Assembly: GCA_001931905.2 (NCBI GenBank)
Contig: MSJI02000866.1
Coordinates: 6,340 to 70,339, forward strand
Direction: 5' to 3'
DNA from: Cladosporium sp. IMV 00045
Lineage: Eukaryota; Ascomycota; Dothideomycetes; Cladosporiales; Cladosporiaceae
DNA: 64,000 bases
Positions 11,139-21,117 of this stretch are shown here, piece after piece. The notes under the pieces are model-generated. The model was not told the DNA's origin. It worked only from the letters and a program-made list of their open reading frames with translations, and did not search any database. Each line of letters starts with the position of its first letter. The first letter of the stretch is position 1. The translations under genes and the position numbers were made by a program.

Positions 11139-12387
11139 GGCTGATGTGGTGAAGTAGCTGGACTTCAGAAACAGCACTTTTGCTTTGACACCAACCACAG
11201 TACTCCAAGTAGCGAGGGACCTTCCAAGATAATATAGCTGCCCATCCTCAACACACTACTACCTGTCCGGCACATCTCTGGGTGACGTCGTATCCATTAC
11301 TCTCGAAGGCCTCGGCAGTAAGTATCCCGGAAAGCAAACTAAACATCGTCATCGGGGTCTTCACGGCGTGGTTTCTCCTGGTAAACACACCCATGCGATG
11401 CAACCACATGCGGAGATGGGAGATGGGGAAACCCTGTCGCATGGGGATATTGATCGTCGAAAGGATGGAGAGTGGGGTCGAGGTTTGGTTCGAGAAGTCG
11501 TTATCGTGAGAGAGATGGAGTCGTCCGCGAGAATACGGCTATATAGCTTGTCTGAATTCGTTGCTGACGATAGACTGGGTAGATCATCAATGTGATGGGA
11601 CTTTGATTTTCCCAGAGTAGGACTTGTCTTGGGTGTCGTTCCCTGATGCCCGCTCAATAGTCTTCTTACTCTCGGAGAACATAGTTTCAAGAACTCGCGA
11701 ACCTACCTTTAGAAGTAGTTTCGAGCCAAAGTAAAAGCTCCGCATTCGACAGGGCGATGGCTAAGCAGAGGACCAAGCATCAAAGCAAGCCTGCACAAGA
11801 AATACGACCCCTGTCGGCAACGTCCATATGAGCGATTGAACTATCGTCTCGATGCTCGTAGTGACCCCGCACTTTTGCCCGTCAAGTCCTAGAGCGTGAG
11901 CCGATGGAGGAATCTACTGCTCAGGATTTTGGTGGACGGAAGGTCGGCAGATGCAAAAAGGCAATCGATAGAAACACTGTTCCTATCCGAGGATAAGTCG
12001 AACGCTCGGTGCAATTCGCAGCGAACCATTTTCTTATAAACCTGAACAGCCATGAAAGAAAGAAATCAACATTGAGGAATAGAGACTCTCATCAACGTAC
12101 AGAGGTCATTGAACTTTTTTTTTTTTTTTATAATTTGTATATCAGAGCCCTTTTTCTCTCGGCCGCTTTTGAGGTTCCTCTTCTGTGTTCGCTAAGGAAC
12201 AATGTTGGAACCAAGAACGCCTTGCGCTTTCTGCCGGCAATAATTGAAGTAATGCTGTATTTGGTAAAATTGAATTTGCTCGCAAACAAGAAGTCAAATG
12301 AAGCCGATCATGCTCGAGAGTAGAGATGTGGTTGGAACGTGGGTAATGGTGTAGGTAATGGTGAGGGTAATGGGTCGTGGGATGATT
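11139..12387. other. Intergenic region between GH3 and pyrophosphorylase genes
   Basis: This holds the GH3 promoter side and the 3' side of the pyrophosphorylase gene. Open frames at 11248-11690 (minus) show no domain and I reject them. A 15-nt poly-T tract lies at 12115-12129. Nothing else stands out. Confidence 0.5.
12115..12129. repeat. Poly-T tract
   Basis: A run of about 15 T lies 3' of the pyrophosphorylase gene. It is a simple homopolymer of no clear function. Confidence 0.7.
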
Positions 12388-13596
12388 TTACATGATAATC
12401 GCCGGAGCTGTGAGTGCATTGTCAGTGTTGTTCCCATGCGGTTGATTGTCATGATGCGGCACTTACTGTCGACGTTTGCTTTGATGCTCTTGTGAGGCAG
12501 CACACTCGCACCGTTGCAGTAGATCTCGTCGCCGATAGTCACGTCGTCACCGAGGACGGAGACGTTCTCAAGACGTGCCCATCTGCCTACAGAGCTGTTC
12601 CATCCAACGATCGTGCTCTTGACCCATGCGTGTTCCTTAATCTTGCTACCCTTGAGCAGCACGGATCTCTGAAGACGGACACCCTCACCAACCTCGACAT
12701 TGGGTCCAATGACAACATTAGGTCCGATCTTGCAGTTCTTGCCAATCTTGGCGGAGGGGTCAATCATAACATTGCCGCCGAAGACATAGGGCTCGCTGGG
12801 GGGAGTGAGTTGGTCGCTGCCCTGCCTGGTCAGGGAGGAAAGGTAGAGGCAGGTGCCGGAGAGGAAATCCTTGGGCTGGCCAACGTCCATCCAGAAGCCC
12901 TCAAGGTCGAAACTGTGAAGCTGGCCGTCTTTCACGACAGCAGGGAAAGTCTCCTGCTCGATAGAGGTTGGGCGCAGCTCAATGCGCTTGAGCACAGAGG
13001 GGTTGAGAATGTAGATACCGGCGTTGATGCGGTTGCCCACGAACTCGACGGGCTTCTCGACGAAGCGGTCGATGCGGGTAGGGTGATCGGGCTTGTGAAC
13101 AATGACACCGTATTTGCTGGGCTCCTCGACCTTGGTGACGACAATTGTTCCCTCCTGGCCGTGGTTCTTGTGGAAGTCTGCCAGCTCCTTGAATGGGTAT
13201 TCGCAAATAACATCGGAGTTGAGGACGAAGAAAGGTGAGTCGTCCTTGCCGAGGATCTTCTCTGCGAGCTTAAGAGGACCGGCAGTGCCCAATGGCTCGG
13301 TCTCGACAGAAAACTCGATGTTGACACCGTATTGCTTCTCGTAGCTCTTGAGAGCTTCGGTCATGATCTCAGGGCGGTAGTTGACGGCGAGGACGATGTC
13401 AGTCACACCGGCGGCAGCAAGCGCTTCGATTTGGTGAACGATCATGGGTCGGTTGCCGAACTCGACGAGGGGTTTGGGGAGGGTGAGGGTAAGAGGGCGC
13501 AGGCGGGTGCCGAAGCCGCCGACAAGAATCAGAGCTGCGCGCGTGTCAGTATGGGAGCGCGCGTTGAGAACGGTGAGAGGATAGCATACCCTTCAT
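12388..13596 (-). CDS. mpg1: Mannose-1-phosphate guanylyltransferase (GDP-mannose pyrophosphorylase)
   Basis: Three exons, 13590-13596 (7 nt), 12467-13534 and 12388-12407, joined across 55- and 59-bp introns, give 364 residues, the size typical of fungal Mpg1/Psa1. The first exon codes only Met-Lys plus one base; the next restores the nucleotidyltransferase signature [20 protein letters not shown]. Further along are [34 protein letters not shown] and [12 protein letters not shown], then left-handed beta-helix hexapeptide repeats ([20 protein letters not shown]). The tail ends KANVDTPAIIM. The enzyme makes GDP-mannose from mannose-1-phosphate and GTP in the cytosol, feeding protein glycosylation, GPI anchors and cell-wall mannan. 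It is normally essential in fungi. Confidence 0.97.
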
Positions 13597-14807
13597 GGTG
13601 ATTAAGTGTAGGTAGTTTGGGTATCTGGAGTCGTTACTGGCGTGGCAGAACCAGCTGCTTCAAGCCGGTTCGGTGGTTGATGTGGTGTACGTGGGGTTTT
13701 GCGGGAGACGCAGCGAGGGGAGGCGATCTTGCGGTGGAGTACAAGACCGGAGATTGTGATCAATTGATCAGGATGTTTCGAGGTATCGGAAGTATAACAG
13801 GAGGAAGAGGAGTAGGAAGAAGCAAGTTAATTCTGGGGAAAGGGTGAGCGGTCAAGAGCGAGCGAAGGCGCAGCAAGCAGCAGGCGTTGTTTGGCCTCCT
13901 GTGTAGGACGGACTTGCTAAGAGGACAGCTTTAAGGGTTCACCTCACTCGACGCTGGCCAGAACCCCTCCACCCTCGTTTCTCCTCGAGTCTTTACGCGC
14001 GGCCAACGTCCTCGACTCTGAATCATCAGATGCCTGACCATTCCACCGGGCTGCCGTACAACAATAGTACACTACTGCTCAATACCGCTCGGTGCGACGT
14101 AATGGCCTCTCGTCAGACCCGTCATCCTCGCCACATGTTTGCCCATGGGGATTAAATATAGCTCAACTACGAGGCTAACAACCGGATAACATCACAACAT
14201 TCGGCCCCATCCGCCGCATGTACCCGCCCGCCTTGTGCTGTTCATCAGGTGCTCCACGACTCGGAGGTCGGAGAAGATCTCAGCCTTGGTCTGTGAAGAT
14301 TCCATGTCGTCTCCTCCACATGTCACGGATGCCCCTCCACGGTTCCCATCGTGGTCGACACACCACTAAGCCTTTTCGAGAAGCGAAACGACATTACCTG
14401 AAGGAGTCTTGAGACTACTGGCTGCAGTTTCAGAAGGCCTCATATGCGGTGACCTATATGTAATTTCATGCAAAAGATTCTGGACAGACAGAAGATTGCG
14501 AGCGAGTATGAGGTATCGTCACTTGTCAGATTCTCAAAGTCCTCCCATCTTTTATTAGTGGCTCTCAACTATATGTCAATGATTCATTCAACTGTCTCTT
14601 CCTTGATTTCTCCAACACATCCATTGATCGAATCTTCAGTTGGGAGTCCAAAATAACGCCTGTCGCCATCTTGTTTCCCGTATCGACTGTCGAAAATTCA
14701 GGCACCAAGGCGCTGTCAGCTACACAACCTGAACGCACCATACGACAACAAAATACGATCTCCTCAAAAGACATTGGAGATACCTTGACCATGTGACATC
14801 AACAAAC
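13597..14807. other. Divergent promoter region
   Basis: This 1.2-kb region separates the pyrophosphorylase start (minus) and the aminotransferase start (plus). I find no convincing gene. Purine-rich sequence (gaggaagaggagtagg) lies just upstream of the pyrophosphorylase start, the minus-strand equivalent of a CT-rich fungal leader. Confidence 0.5.
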
Positions 14808-16112
14808 ATGAACAAAAAATCAACCCTCTCCTCACGAGGCTTCGCCTTAGCTTCGCAACCCTCCTTCCGTGCCTTCGCCACACCCGTGATCCAAAACATG
14901 TACGATCGAGACAGCAATCCAAACGGAATCGTCAACCTCGGCGCCGCCGAGAACTACGCCATGCTACCGTCCGTCGCCGAGTTCACAAACACACGTTTCC
15001 GCGCTACTCCCAACCTCTTCTCATACGACCAAGGAGCCTGGGGCAGCAGGCAGCTCCGCTCCGCCCTGGCAAGGCATATGAACCGCTACTTCCACCCCAT
15101 CGACGACGTGCAAGCAGACGACCTGATCGTCGCCAACGGCTGCATGAGTCTCTGCGAGATGCTCGGGTTCTCGATCTTCTCTCCGGGCGACGGCATCCTG
15201 ATCTCTCGACCATGCTACCAAGCCTTCGAATACGACTTCGGCACCCGCGCCGGCGTCAAATGCGTGTACACATCTTTCAACGGCGAGGACCAATTCTCGC
15301 TCGCCGGCGCAGTGAAAGGCTACGAGAACGCACTGCTCGAAGCCGAAGCGAACGGCACGACAATCCGAGCCCTCCTCCTCTGCCACCCTCACAACCCACT
15401 CGGCCAAAGCTACTCTCCGGAGACTCTCATCGCTCTCATGCAGTTCTGCAACAAGCACTCCATCCACCTCATCAGCGACGAAATCTACGCTCTCTCCACC
15501 TACTCCCTCCCCAACCAACCCTCCCCGCCCTCACCCTCCACTCCCACCGTCCCATTCCAAAGCATCCTTCGCATCCCCAACTTATCCTCGCACATCGACC
15601 CCTCCCTCCTGCACGTCCTCTACGGCCTGAGCAAAGACCTGGCCGCGGGCGGTCTGCGCGTCGGCGCTCTCTACACGCGCAACGCGGAGCTCTGGCGCTG
15701 CCTGAGCGCCATGAACCAATTCCACTGGATCCCCGGGCCGGCGGACGCGCTGGCCACGGCCATGCTGGAAGACGAGGCGTGGCTGGACGGGTTTCTCGCG
15801 GAATCGCGGCGGGGCTTGGGGGAGGCGAGCGCGCTGGCGAGAGAGCTTTTGAGGAAGAAGGGGGTTCCGTTCTGGGAGGGGAGTAGGGCGGGGTTCTTTC
15901 TTTGGGTTGATTTAAGGGCTTGGTTGGGGAAGGGGGATGCGTGGGAGGCGGAGAGAGAGGTTAACGAGAGGTTTACTAAGAGTGGGGTGTTTCTTACTGC
16001 TGGGGAGGGGATGCGGGCGGAGGAGCCGGGGTGGTTCAGGATTGTGTTTAGTTGGGATGAGGAGACGCTGAGGTTGGGGATGGGGAGGATGTTCAAGGCT
16101 CTTGGTATCTAG
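14808..16112 (+). CDS. PLP-dependent class I/II aminotransferase, ACC-synthase-like
   Basis: A single open exon of 434 residues starts at ATG 14808; the ATG at 14791 is out of frame. Fold-type I landmarks occur in order: FSYDQGAWGSRQLRSALARH near the N-terminus, ANGCMSLCEMLGF for cofactor phosphate contact, CHPHNPLGQSY (the Asn-Pro-x-Gly loop), HLISDEIYALS (the Asp that contacts the pyridine nitrogen), YGLSKDLAAGGLRVG (the Schiff-base Lys in Ser-Lys-Asp) and FRIVFSWDEE (carboxylate-binding Arg). This combination matches the subgroup that includes 1-aminocyclopropane-1-carboxylate synthases. Fungal members may instead be aminotransferases or beta/gamma-replacement enzymes, often in secondary metabolism. 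The exact substrate cannot be read from the sequence. The lack of introns is unusual among its neighbours. Confidence 0.92.
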   Translation: MNKKSTLSSRGFALASQPSFRAFATPVIQNMYDRDSNPNGIVNLGAAENYAMLPSVAEFTNTRFRATPNLFSYDQGAWGSRQLRSALARHMNRYFHPIDDVQADDLIVANGCMSLCEMLGFSIFSPGDGILISRPCYQAFEYDFGTRAGVKCVYTSFNGEDQFSLAGAVKGYENALLEAEANGTTIRALLLCHPHNPLGQSYSPETLIALMQFCNKHSIHLISDEIYALSTYSLPNQPSPPSPSTPTVPFQSILRIPNLSSHIDPSLLHVLYGLSKDLAAGGLRVGALYTRNAELWRCLSAMNQFHWIPGPADALATAMLEDEAWLDGFLAESRRGLGEASALARELLRKKGVPFWEGSRAGFFLWVDLRAWLGKGDAWEAEREVNERFTKSGVFLTAGEGMRAEEPGWFRIVFSWDEETLRLGMGRMFKALGI

Positions 16113-16355
16113 GTAGGACTGAGAACTCAGATGGTTTCGTCGGGGCCACCAGGCCGCCTTGTTAGATGCGACTACCGCCATCGTCCTCGCCTCACTTTGC
16201 TGACTAATGACTAATTCATGTATGGAGCGCATGGAATATGAGCAGAAGATCTGTGGACATTGCCAGCAGAGAACCGGCAAGATATGAACAAAAAAGAAGA
16301 AAATCTGTACACAGCGTGCTATCGTACGTCCCTAAGTGTAGTGTGTGTGGTAAAT

Positions 16356-16952
16356 CTAAACGTAAGTCTTCTCGACCTGGATGAACTTTGGCATTAGCGA
16401 ACACGTCCTTGGGTCAATTCGAAGAGCTCTCGGTTCCAAACTCACCCTCCAGCCATTGCTCAGCTCGAAGCCAGCAGGCGCGACAGCCTGGTCTGTCTGT
16501 CCGCGCAGGTATCCTGTGAGGCGGCGGTCGCGGTCCATCACTGTGGAGCTGTCCGTTAGCCAAACTGCGACTCTTGTCTGCCTCCTCTGGCTCCCAATGG
16601 TGCGATTCCTGGATTCCCTTGCTCTTGTTTTTCTGAAAGCACCACCAATTGCTCTTTCCCAGGGCTGTCACGTACTCTGTCTGTCCCACTGGTCCACCGA
16701 GTGTCTCGGCCTCTTGCCGCCGTTCTGCATGTTCTTGATCTTGGAGAGACCAGCACCGGAAACGCCGAAGAACTGGGGTCGTGTCATTTAGTTTCGCTCA
16801 TTCATGTCGCTTTCGGGGGACTGGACAATGTCGTCGGCGCACTTACGGCAAGCTGCGAGGAGTGGTCAGCATTATCTTCAAGATAGCAAGGTCGGCACTG
16901 CGCGGCTTACCATGATCCCGTAGGGGATGAGAGCTTCGAAGGGGACGCCCAT
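16356..16952 (-). CDS. Mitochondrial complex I subunit, MWFE/NDUFA1 type
   Basis: Five exons, 16911-16952, 16847-16852 (6 nt), 16676-16772, 16446-16540 and 16356-16376, join in frame to 86 residues. Introns are 58, 74, 135 and 69 bp. The product starts MGVPFEALIPYGIM, continues LAFFGVSGAGLSKIKNM (one transmembrane helix), then KRPRHSVDQWDRQMMDRDRR, LTGYLRGQTDQAVAPAGFEL and NGWRVEKTYV. The start, the single helix, the D-R-D-R-R-L-T-G segment and the small size match the fungal form of this accessory NADH:ubiquinone oxidoreductase subunit of the inner membrane. The 6-nt exon coding Leu-Ala is bounded by cgcag and GTAAGT and completes the helix in frame. It is divergent from the Sas3-type gene over about 700 bp. 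Confidence 0.9.
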
Positions 16953-17651
16953 GATTGCGGTGGGCTGTCTGTGATGTTCTGTGAGGGGAGATTGGTGTGA
17001 GGGTGCTGTATGCGCCTTCAATGCTCGCTCGGCGAGGTGTGTCGTCGTCGAAGCGGAGGGTGGGTGAGCAGTCGCAGCAAGCGGGATGGGCCGCTTTGGC
17101 AGCCAGCGCCCAAACTCCACGACGTCGGGTACAGAAGGGGCAGACGAGCCATGTTACAAATCAACCACACGCCTTATCGACATCGCGGCCGATTCATTGC
17201 TGTCGCATTGCTGCGAGCTCATCACAAAAATACCCAGGATTCTCGATATACCCGGATTGCGACCACCAGCCGCGATCTTAGCTTCGGCAGCTGCTAGCCG
17301 CGCCCGTCACGACTCGACAGCAACAAACGCGGCCTTTCAAGCCAACAGACCCACGCGAGTCTTTCCTAGACGTCATCCTACACGTGATTGAACCGCAATA
17401 CTACGCGATCACTTGCACACGAGGCCTCACGGAAGCAAAAACGGACTTACTCGAAGTGAGGCTGGAACAACGGTCACGTGAAGCGCGGCAATCGCGACGA
17501 GGGAGCGGATGCGCCCAAGAACATCATAAAGGAAGGCTGTGCCACGGCCTAGGCACCGAGCAAGCTGGCTACAGTCGCGGTCTCCCGCCTGGCGCCCACG
17601 CCGACTAGAGTGCGAGGACGCGGCGTGGAGTACAGTCCGCGCAAGCGCAAC
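16953..17651. other. Divergent promoter, complex I subunit and Sas3-type gene
   Basis: About 700 bp separate the two start codons. From about 17553 to 17651 the frame of the acetyltransferase is already open and reads protein-like (SKLATVAVSRLAPTP), after a ggcctag that could be a splice acceptor. The true N-terminus of that gene may therefore lie in this region. Confidence 0.45.
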
Positions 17652-20600
17652 ATGGCACACGAGGAGGTTGAGCAAGAAGAGCTGGAGGATCAAGTTGATG
17701 CAGAGCACGAGGAGGGAGATTCCGAGGAAGACGCTGAGGGCGAAGTGGAAGATGATTCCGAAGCCGACGCCGAGGGTGAGGAGGACGATGAGGTCGTGGG
17801 AGCAGTGAAGACAAGATCGTTGCGGCGTAACAGCAGGAGAAAAGCTGAGGAAGACGATGAAGAGTCCGACGCTGAAGTTGCAGAGGACGATGATTCGGAC
17901 TCTTCGGGATCTGGAGGAGAGAACGACTGGGAAGCCGCGGACGAGGATGCAGCCGACGATGAGGTCGACCTACCAACAACACGCGCAAACCACTGCACGT
18001 AAGTACAATCGTCACTCAGAGGAGGTATTCTGCGCATCGCTGACCGTTAATTGTAGATTTTGCGGCCAAGACGAAGAACACGACCCGGGCGAGGAGTTTG
18101 AAGAATGGCTGTCATGCGCTGTGTGTGGGGACAACGGTATGTTCATCATTTCACATAACGCTAAGAATCACAAAGGAAAGAAGGAGCAAATGCAACATAA
18201 ATACTCGAAATACAAAATCCGGGGTTCCAAGCGCTGACTGACCAATGCAGCCCATCGTGAGTGTGCTCGGGAAAACGACGCGCTGGCTTCCGACGAAGGT
18301 ACGTCACATTTTGCATATTTGTATATCTGCAGGAACAGCAAACATCGCTTCTGCATATGCTTCAGCACGCTAGCAAATACAAAACATACTAACAATGGAT
18401 TTGCAGATGCAGCACAATGGCGTTGCAAAGATTGCATCGCAAACGGCCTTGAAGTGGACTCCCAACATGCCAGTGAAACGAGAGACCGTCGCCATTCATC
18501 CGCCCCTAAGATGGCGCGTGATTTGTTTCCGGCGGCCAGAGGTGGCATCAAGCCAGATTCTCACTCCGTCTTTAATACTTTGATACTTGACGAAGACCCA
18601 ATGGACGGATCACGAGCCCTTCGCAAGCGGAAAACGCCAATGGAAGATGAAGACGACGAGCCAAGGTCGGCTCTCCGTAAGCGAAGAAAATCCAGCAACG
18701 TGGCAGACGAAGATGAAATCGCAGTCGACGATGAAGTCGCCGTCGCTGGACACGATGGTGCGGACGAAGCTGGCTCGCCACGGTCCCGGTCAGGCAGGCC
18801 ACAGCGCCACCTCAAGAACCGACGAAAAGGTATGCGCATTGTCTCACAGACAGAAGACCCGCGCAGTCTGGTCATTGGCATTGCCGTGACTGCCGCTCAA
18901 TGGGACGACGTCGAGAAAACGGTTCTCAAGAAGCAGCGACGGCGTGAACGCGACCGTCAGCGCCGCGCTCGCAATGCCCGTGCACGAGGCGGTACGGCTG
19001 AGGTCGAGGAGCCCCAGCACTTCCCGGCCGTGCAAACCACAATGTACACGAATCCTTTCTACGCCTTCCCAGATCGCGAGACCGACGAAAACAAAGGCAA
19101 ACCCTATGGCGGCATCCTTACCGATGTTGAAGCGGACACTGCTCGGACGTATCCTCAGGATGCTGATCGAAAAGCCTTCTCCGATGCTCGTGAGAGAGCG
19201 GAAGAGAAATGGAAGGAGAAGGTGGCAAAGGCGAACGGTGAGACACCCGCGCGAACGAAACAGCCTGGACTCCCCAGTAAAATCAAATGCATCAATTTCG
19301 GCGGCTACGAGATCGACACATGGCACGCTGCGCCCTATCCGGAAGAGTACAGCAGGAACAAGCACCTATACATCTGCGAGTTCTGCTTGAAATACATGAG
19401 CTCTGACTTCGTGGCCTGGCGGCACAAGCTGAAATGCTCGGCCAAACACCCACCAGGAGACGAAATTTACCGCGACAGCATCATCAATCCTGAGACTGGC
19501 GCAAACACCACGCTCTCCTTTTGGGAAGTGGACGGCCGCCGAAATCCATTGTACTGCCAAAACCTGTGTCTTCTGGCGAAACTTTTCCTTGGCTCAAAGA
19601 CACTCTACTACGATGTCGAGCCTTTCCTGTTCTACATCATGACTGAGAACGATGAGTTTGGCTGTCATTTCGTTGGCTACTTCTCAAAAGAGAAACGTGG
19701 CTCTGGGCCTCCAGTTCCTGTCGAACTGGAAGGCGGTGAGGCCAGCGAAGATGCTCAAGGAAACACTGGCTATCTACAAGAAGCGCAAAACGGAAGCATC
19801 GATCCTGCATTGTCAAGCCCTGGCAATAATGTGTCTTGTATCCTGGTTCTTCCAGTGCACATGCGGCGTGGTTTCGGCAGGGTGCTGATTGAGTTTTCCT
19901 ACTTGTTGACGAAAGAGGAGCGTCGCACTGGATCACCTGAGAAGCCTCTGTCTGACATGGGCTTGGTTTCTTATCGCTCTTACTGGCGAACAGTCTTGTG
20001 TCGTCTGCTTCTGCGCTACAAAGACGACCAGGGCGCTCAGATCTCCATCGCACAGATCGCAAAGGAGACAGGTATGACACCTGACGACATCATCTCGACA
20101 TTGGAATCTTTGCGCTTCCTTGTGCGAGATCCAGTCACCAAGGCCTATGCTATGCGGCTTGATTACGAGTATATGAAAGAATACGTGGACAAGCATGACA
20201 AGAAAGCGACGATCCAACTGCACCAAGGGCTTCTACTTTGGACAGCCTATGTCATGGGCAAGCCAACGAATCTATTTGCTATGGGCGAGGAGGCCACCAT
20301 CAACCAACCCATGCAAACAGTGGCTCCTCGCGCTGAAGCTGTTGAGATTCCTGGTCACCCTGAAGAAGGAGTGCAACAGGCAATGAAGAAAGATCTTGCG
20401 GCCCAGGAGAGCACTGAAGCAACCCTCAAGGAAACCGTGGAGGAATCGACAGAAGACAAGCTACCGAACGGCAGTCCCAAGAAGGAGAACGGCAAGAAGA
20501 AGGCCTCATCAGATGCTGCTGCAAACAACGAGAATCAGATGTCGCCCAGCCGCCGTACATCACCACGCAAAACGCCAAATGGTATTGTACCAACAATAGC

Positions 20601-21117
20601 AACACCGTCGCGTCCTCGCAGCCAGAGTCCCTACGACTCATTCGACTCCGGGTCACAATCCACGCCTTCAGACTACATCCCTCCAACGCGTTTCGAGGTC
20701 TTCCCGCCCATCCCCGGCGCGCAGAGTGCGGCCAAGCGGCGTCCTGGAAGACCGACTCGCGGCGGCAGAAGGAGCCATGCCAGTCCATATCGCGCCACGC
20801 CAGTGCGGCGGAGCTCGGCAAGGCGGTCTACGCCTACCACGCGGGATGACACTGTAAGAGAATCAGTGCGGAGAACGCGGAGCAAGCTGGGCGTGATCGC
20901 TGTGGCGGCCGACGACGAGGACGACGAGACCAAAGACGAAGAAGCAGACACAAATGATGTCAGAGACGCGAACGAAGTGGCGGTGGAAGAGGACGGTGAT
21001 GGCGACGAAGACGCCGACGCCGAGGCAGAGCCGGACGTGGAGATGGGCGATGCCGACGGTGACGAAGACGAGGACGCCCCGGGAGAGCCCGACGACGACG
21101 AGATCATTTACGAGTAG
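17652..21117 (+). CDS. SAS3: PHD finger and MYST-type histone acetyltransferase (Sas3/KAT6 type)
   Basis: Four exons (17652-17998, 18057-18136, 18251-18298, 18407-21117) join across introns of 58, 114 and 108 bp to about 1061 residues. The N-terminus is highly acidic. A PHD finger spans about residues 114-165, formed from four exon pieces: [43 protein letters not shown]. The MYST domain includes the C2HC zinc finger [12 protein letters not shown] with HKLKC (about 480-502), the acetyl-CoA motif MRRGFGR (about 644-650) and [18 protein letters not shown] with the likely catalytic Glu. The tail is Ser/Pro-rich, then basic ([12 protein letters not shown]), then very acidic. In yeast Sas3 is the catalytic subunit of NuA3, acetylating histone H3. 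The start at ATG 17652 is the least certain point. Confidence 0.93.

Noticed and set aside
12414..13238. 274-codon frame antisense to GDP-mannose pyrophosphorylase
   Set aside because: It mirrors a highly conserved coding exon and has no domain; a codon-bias shadow.
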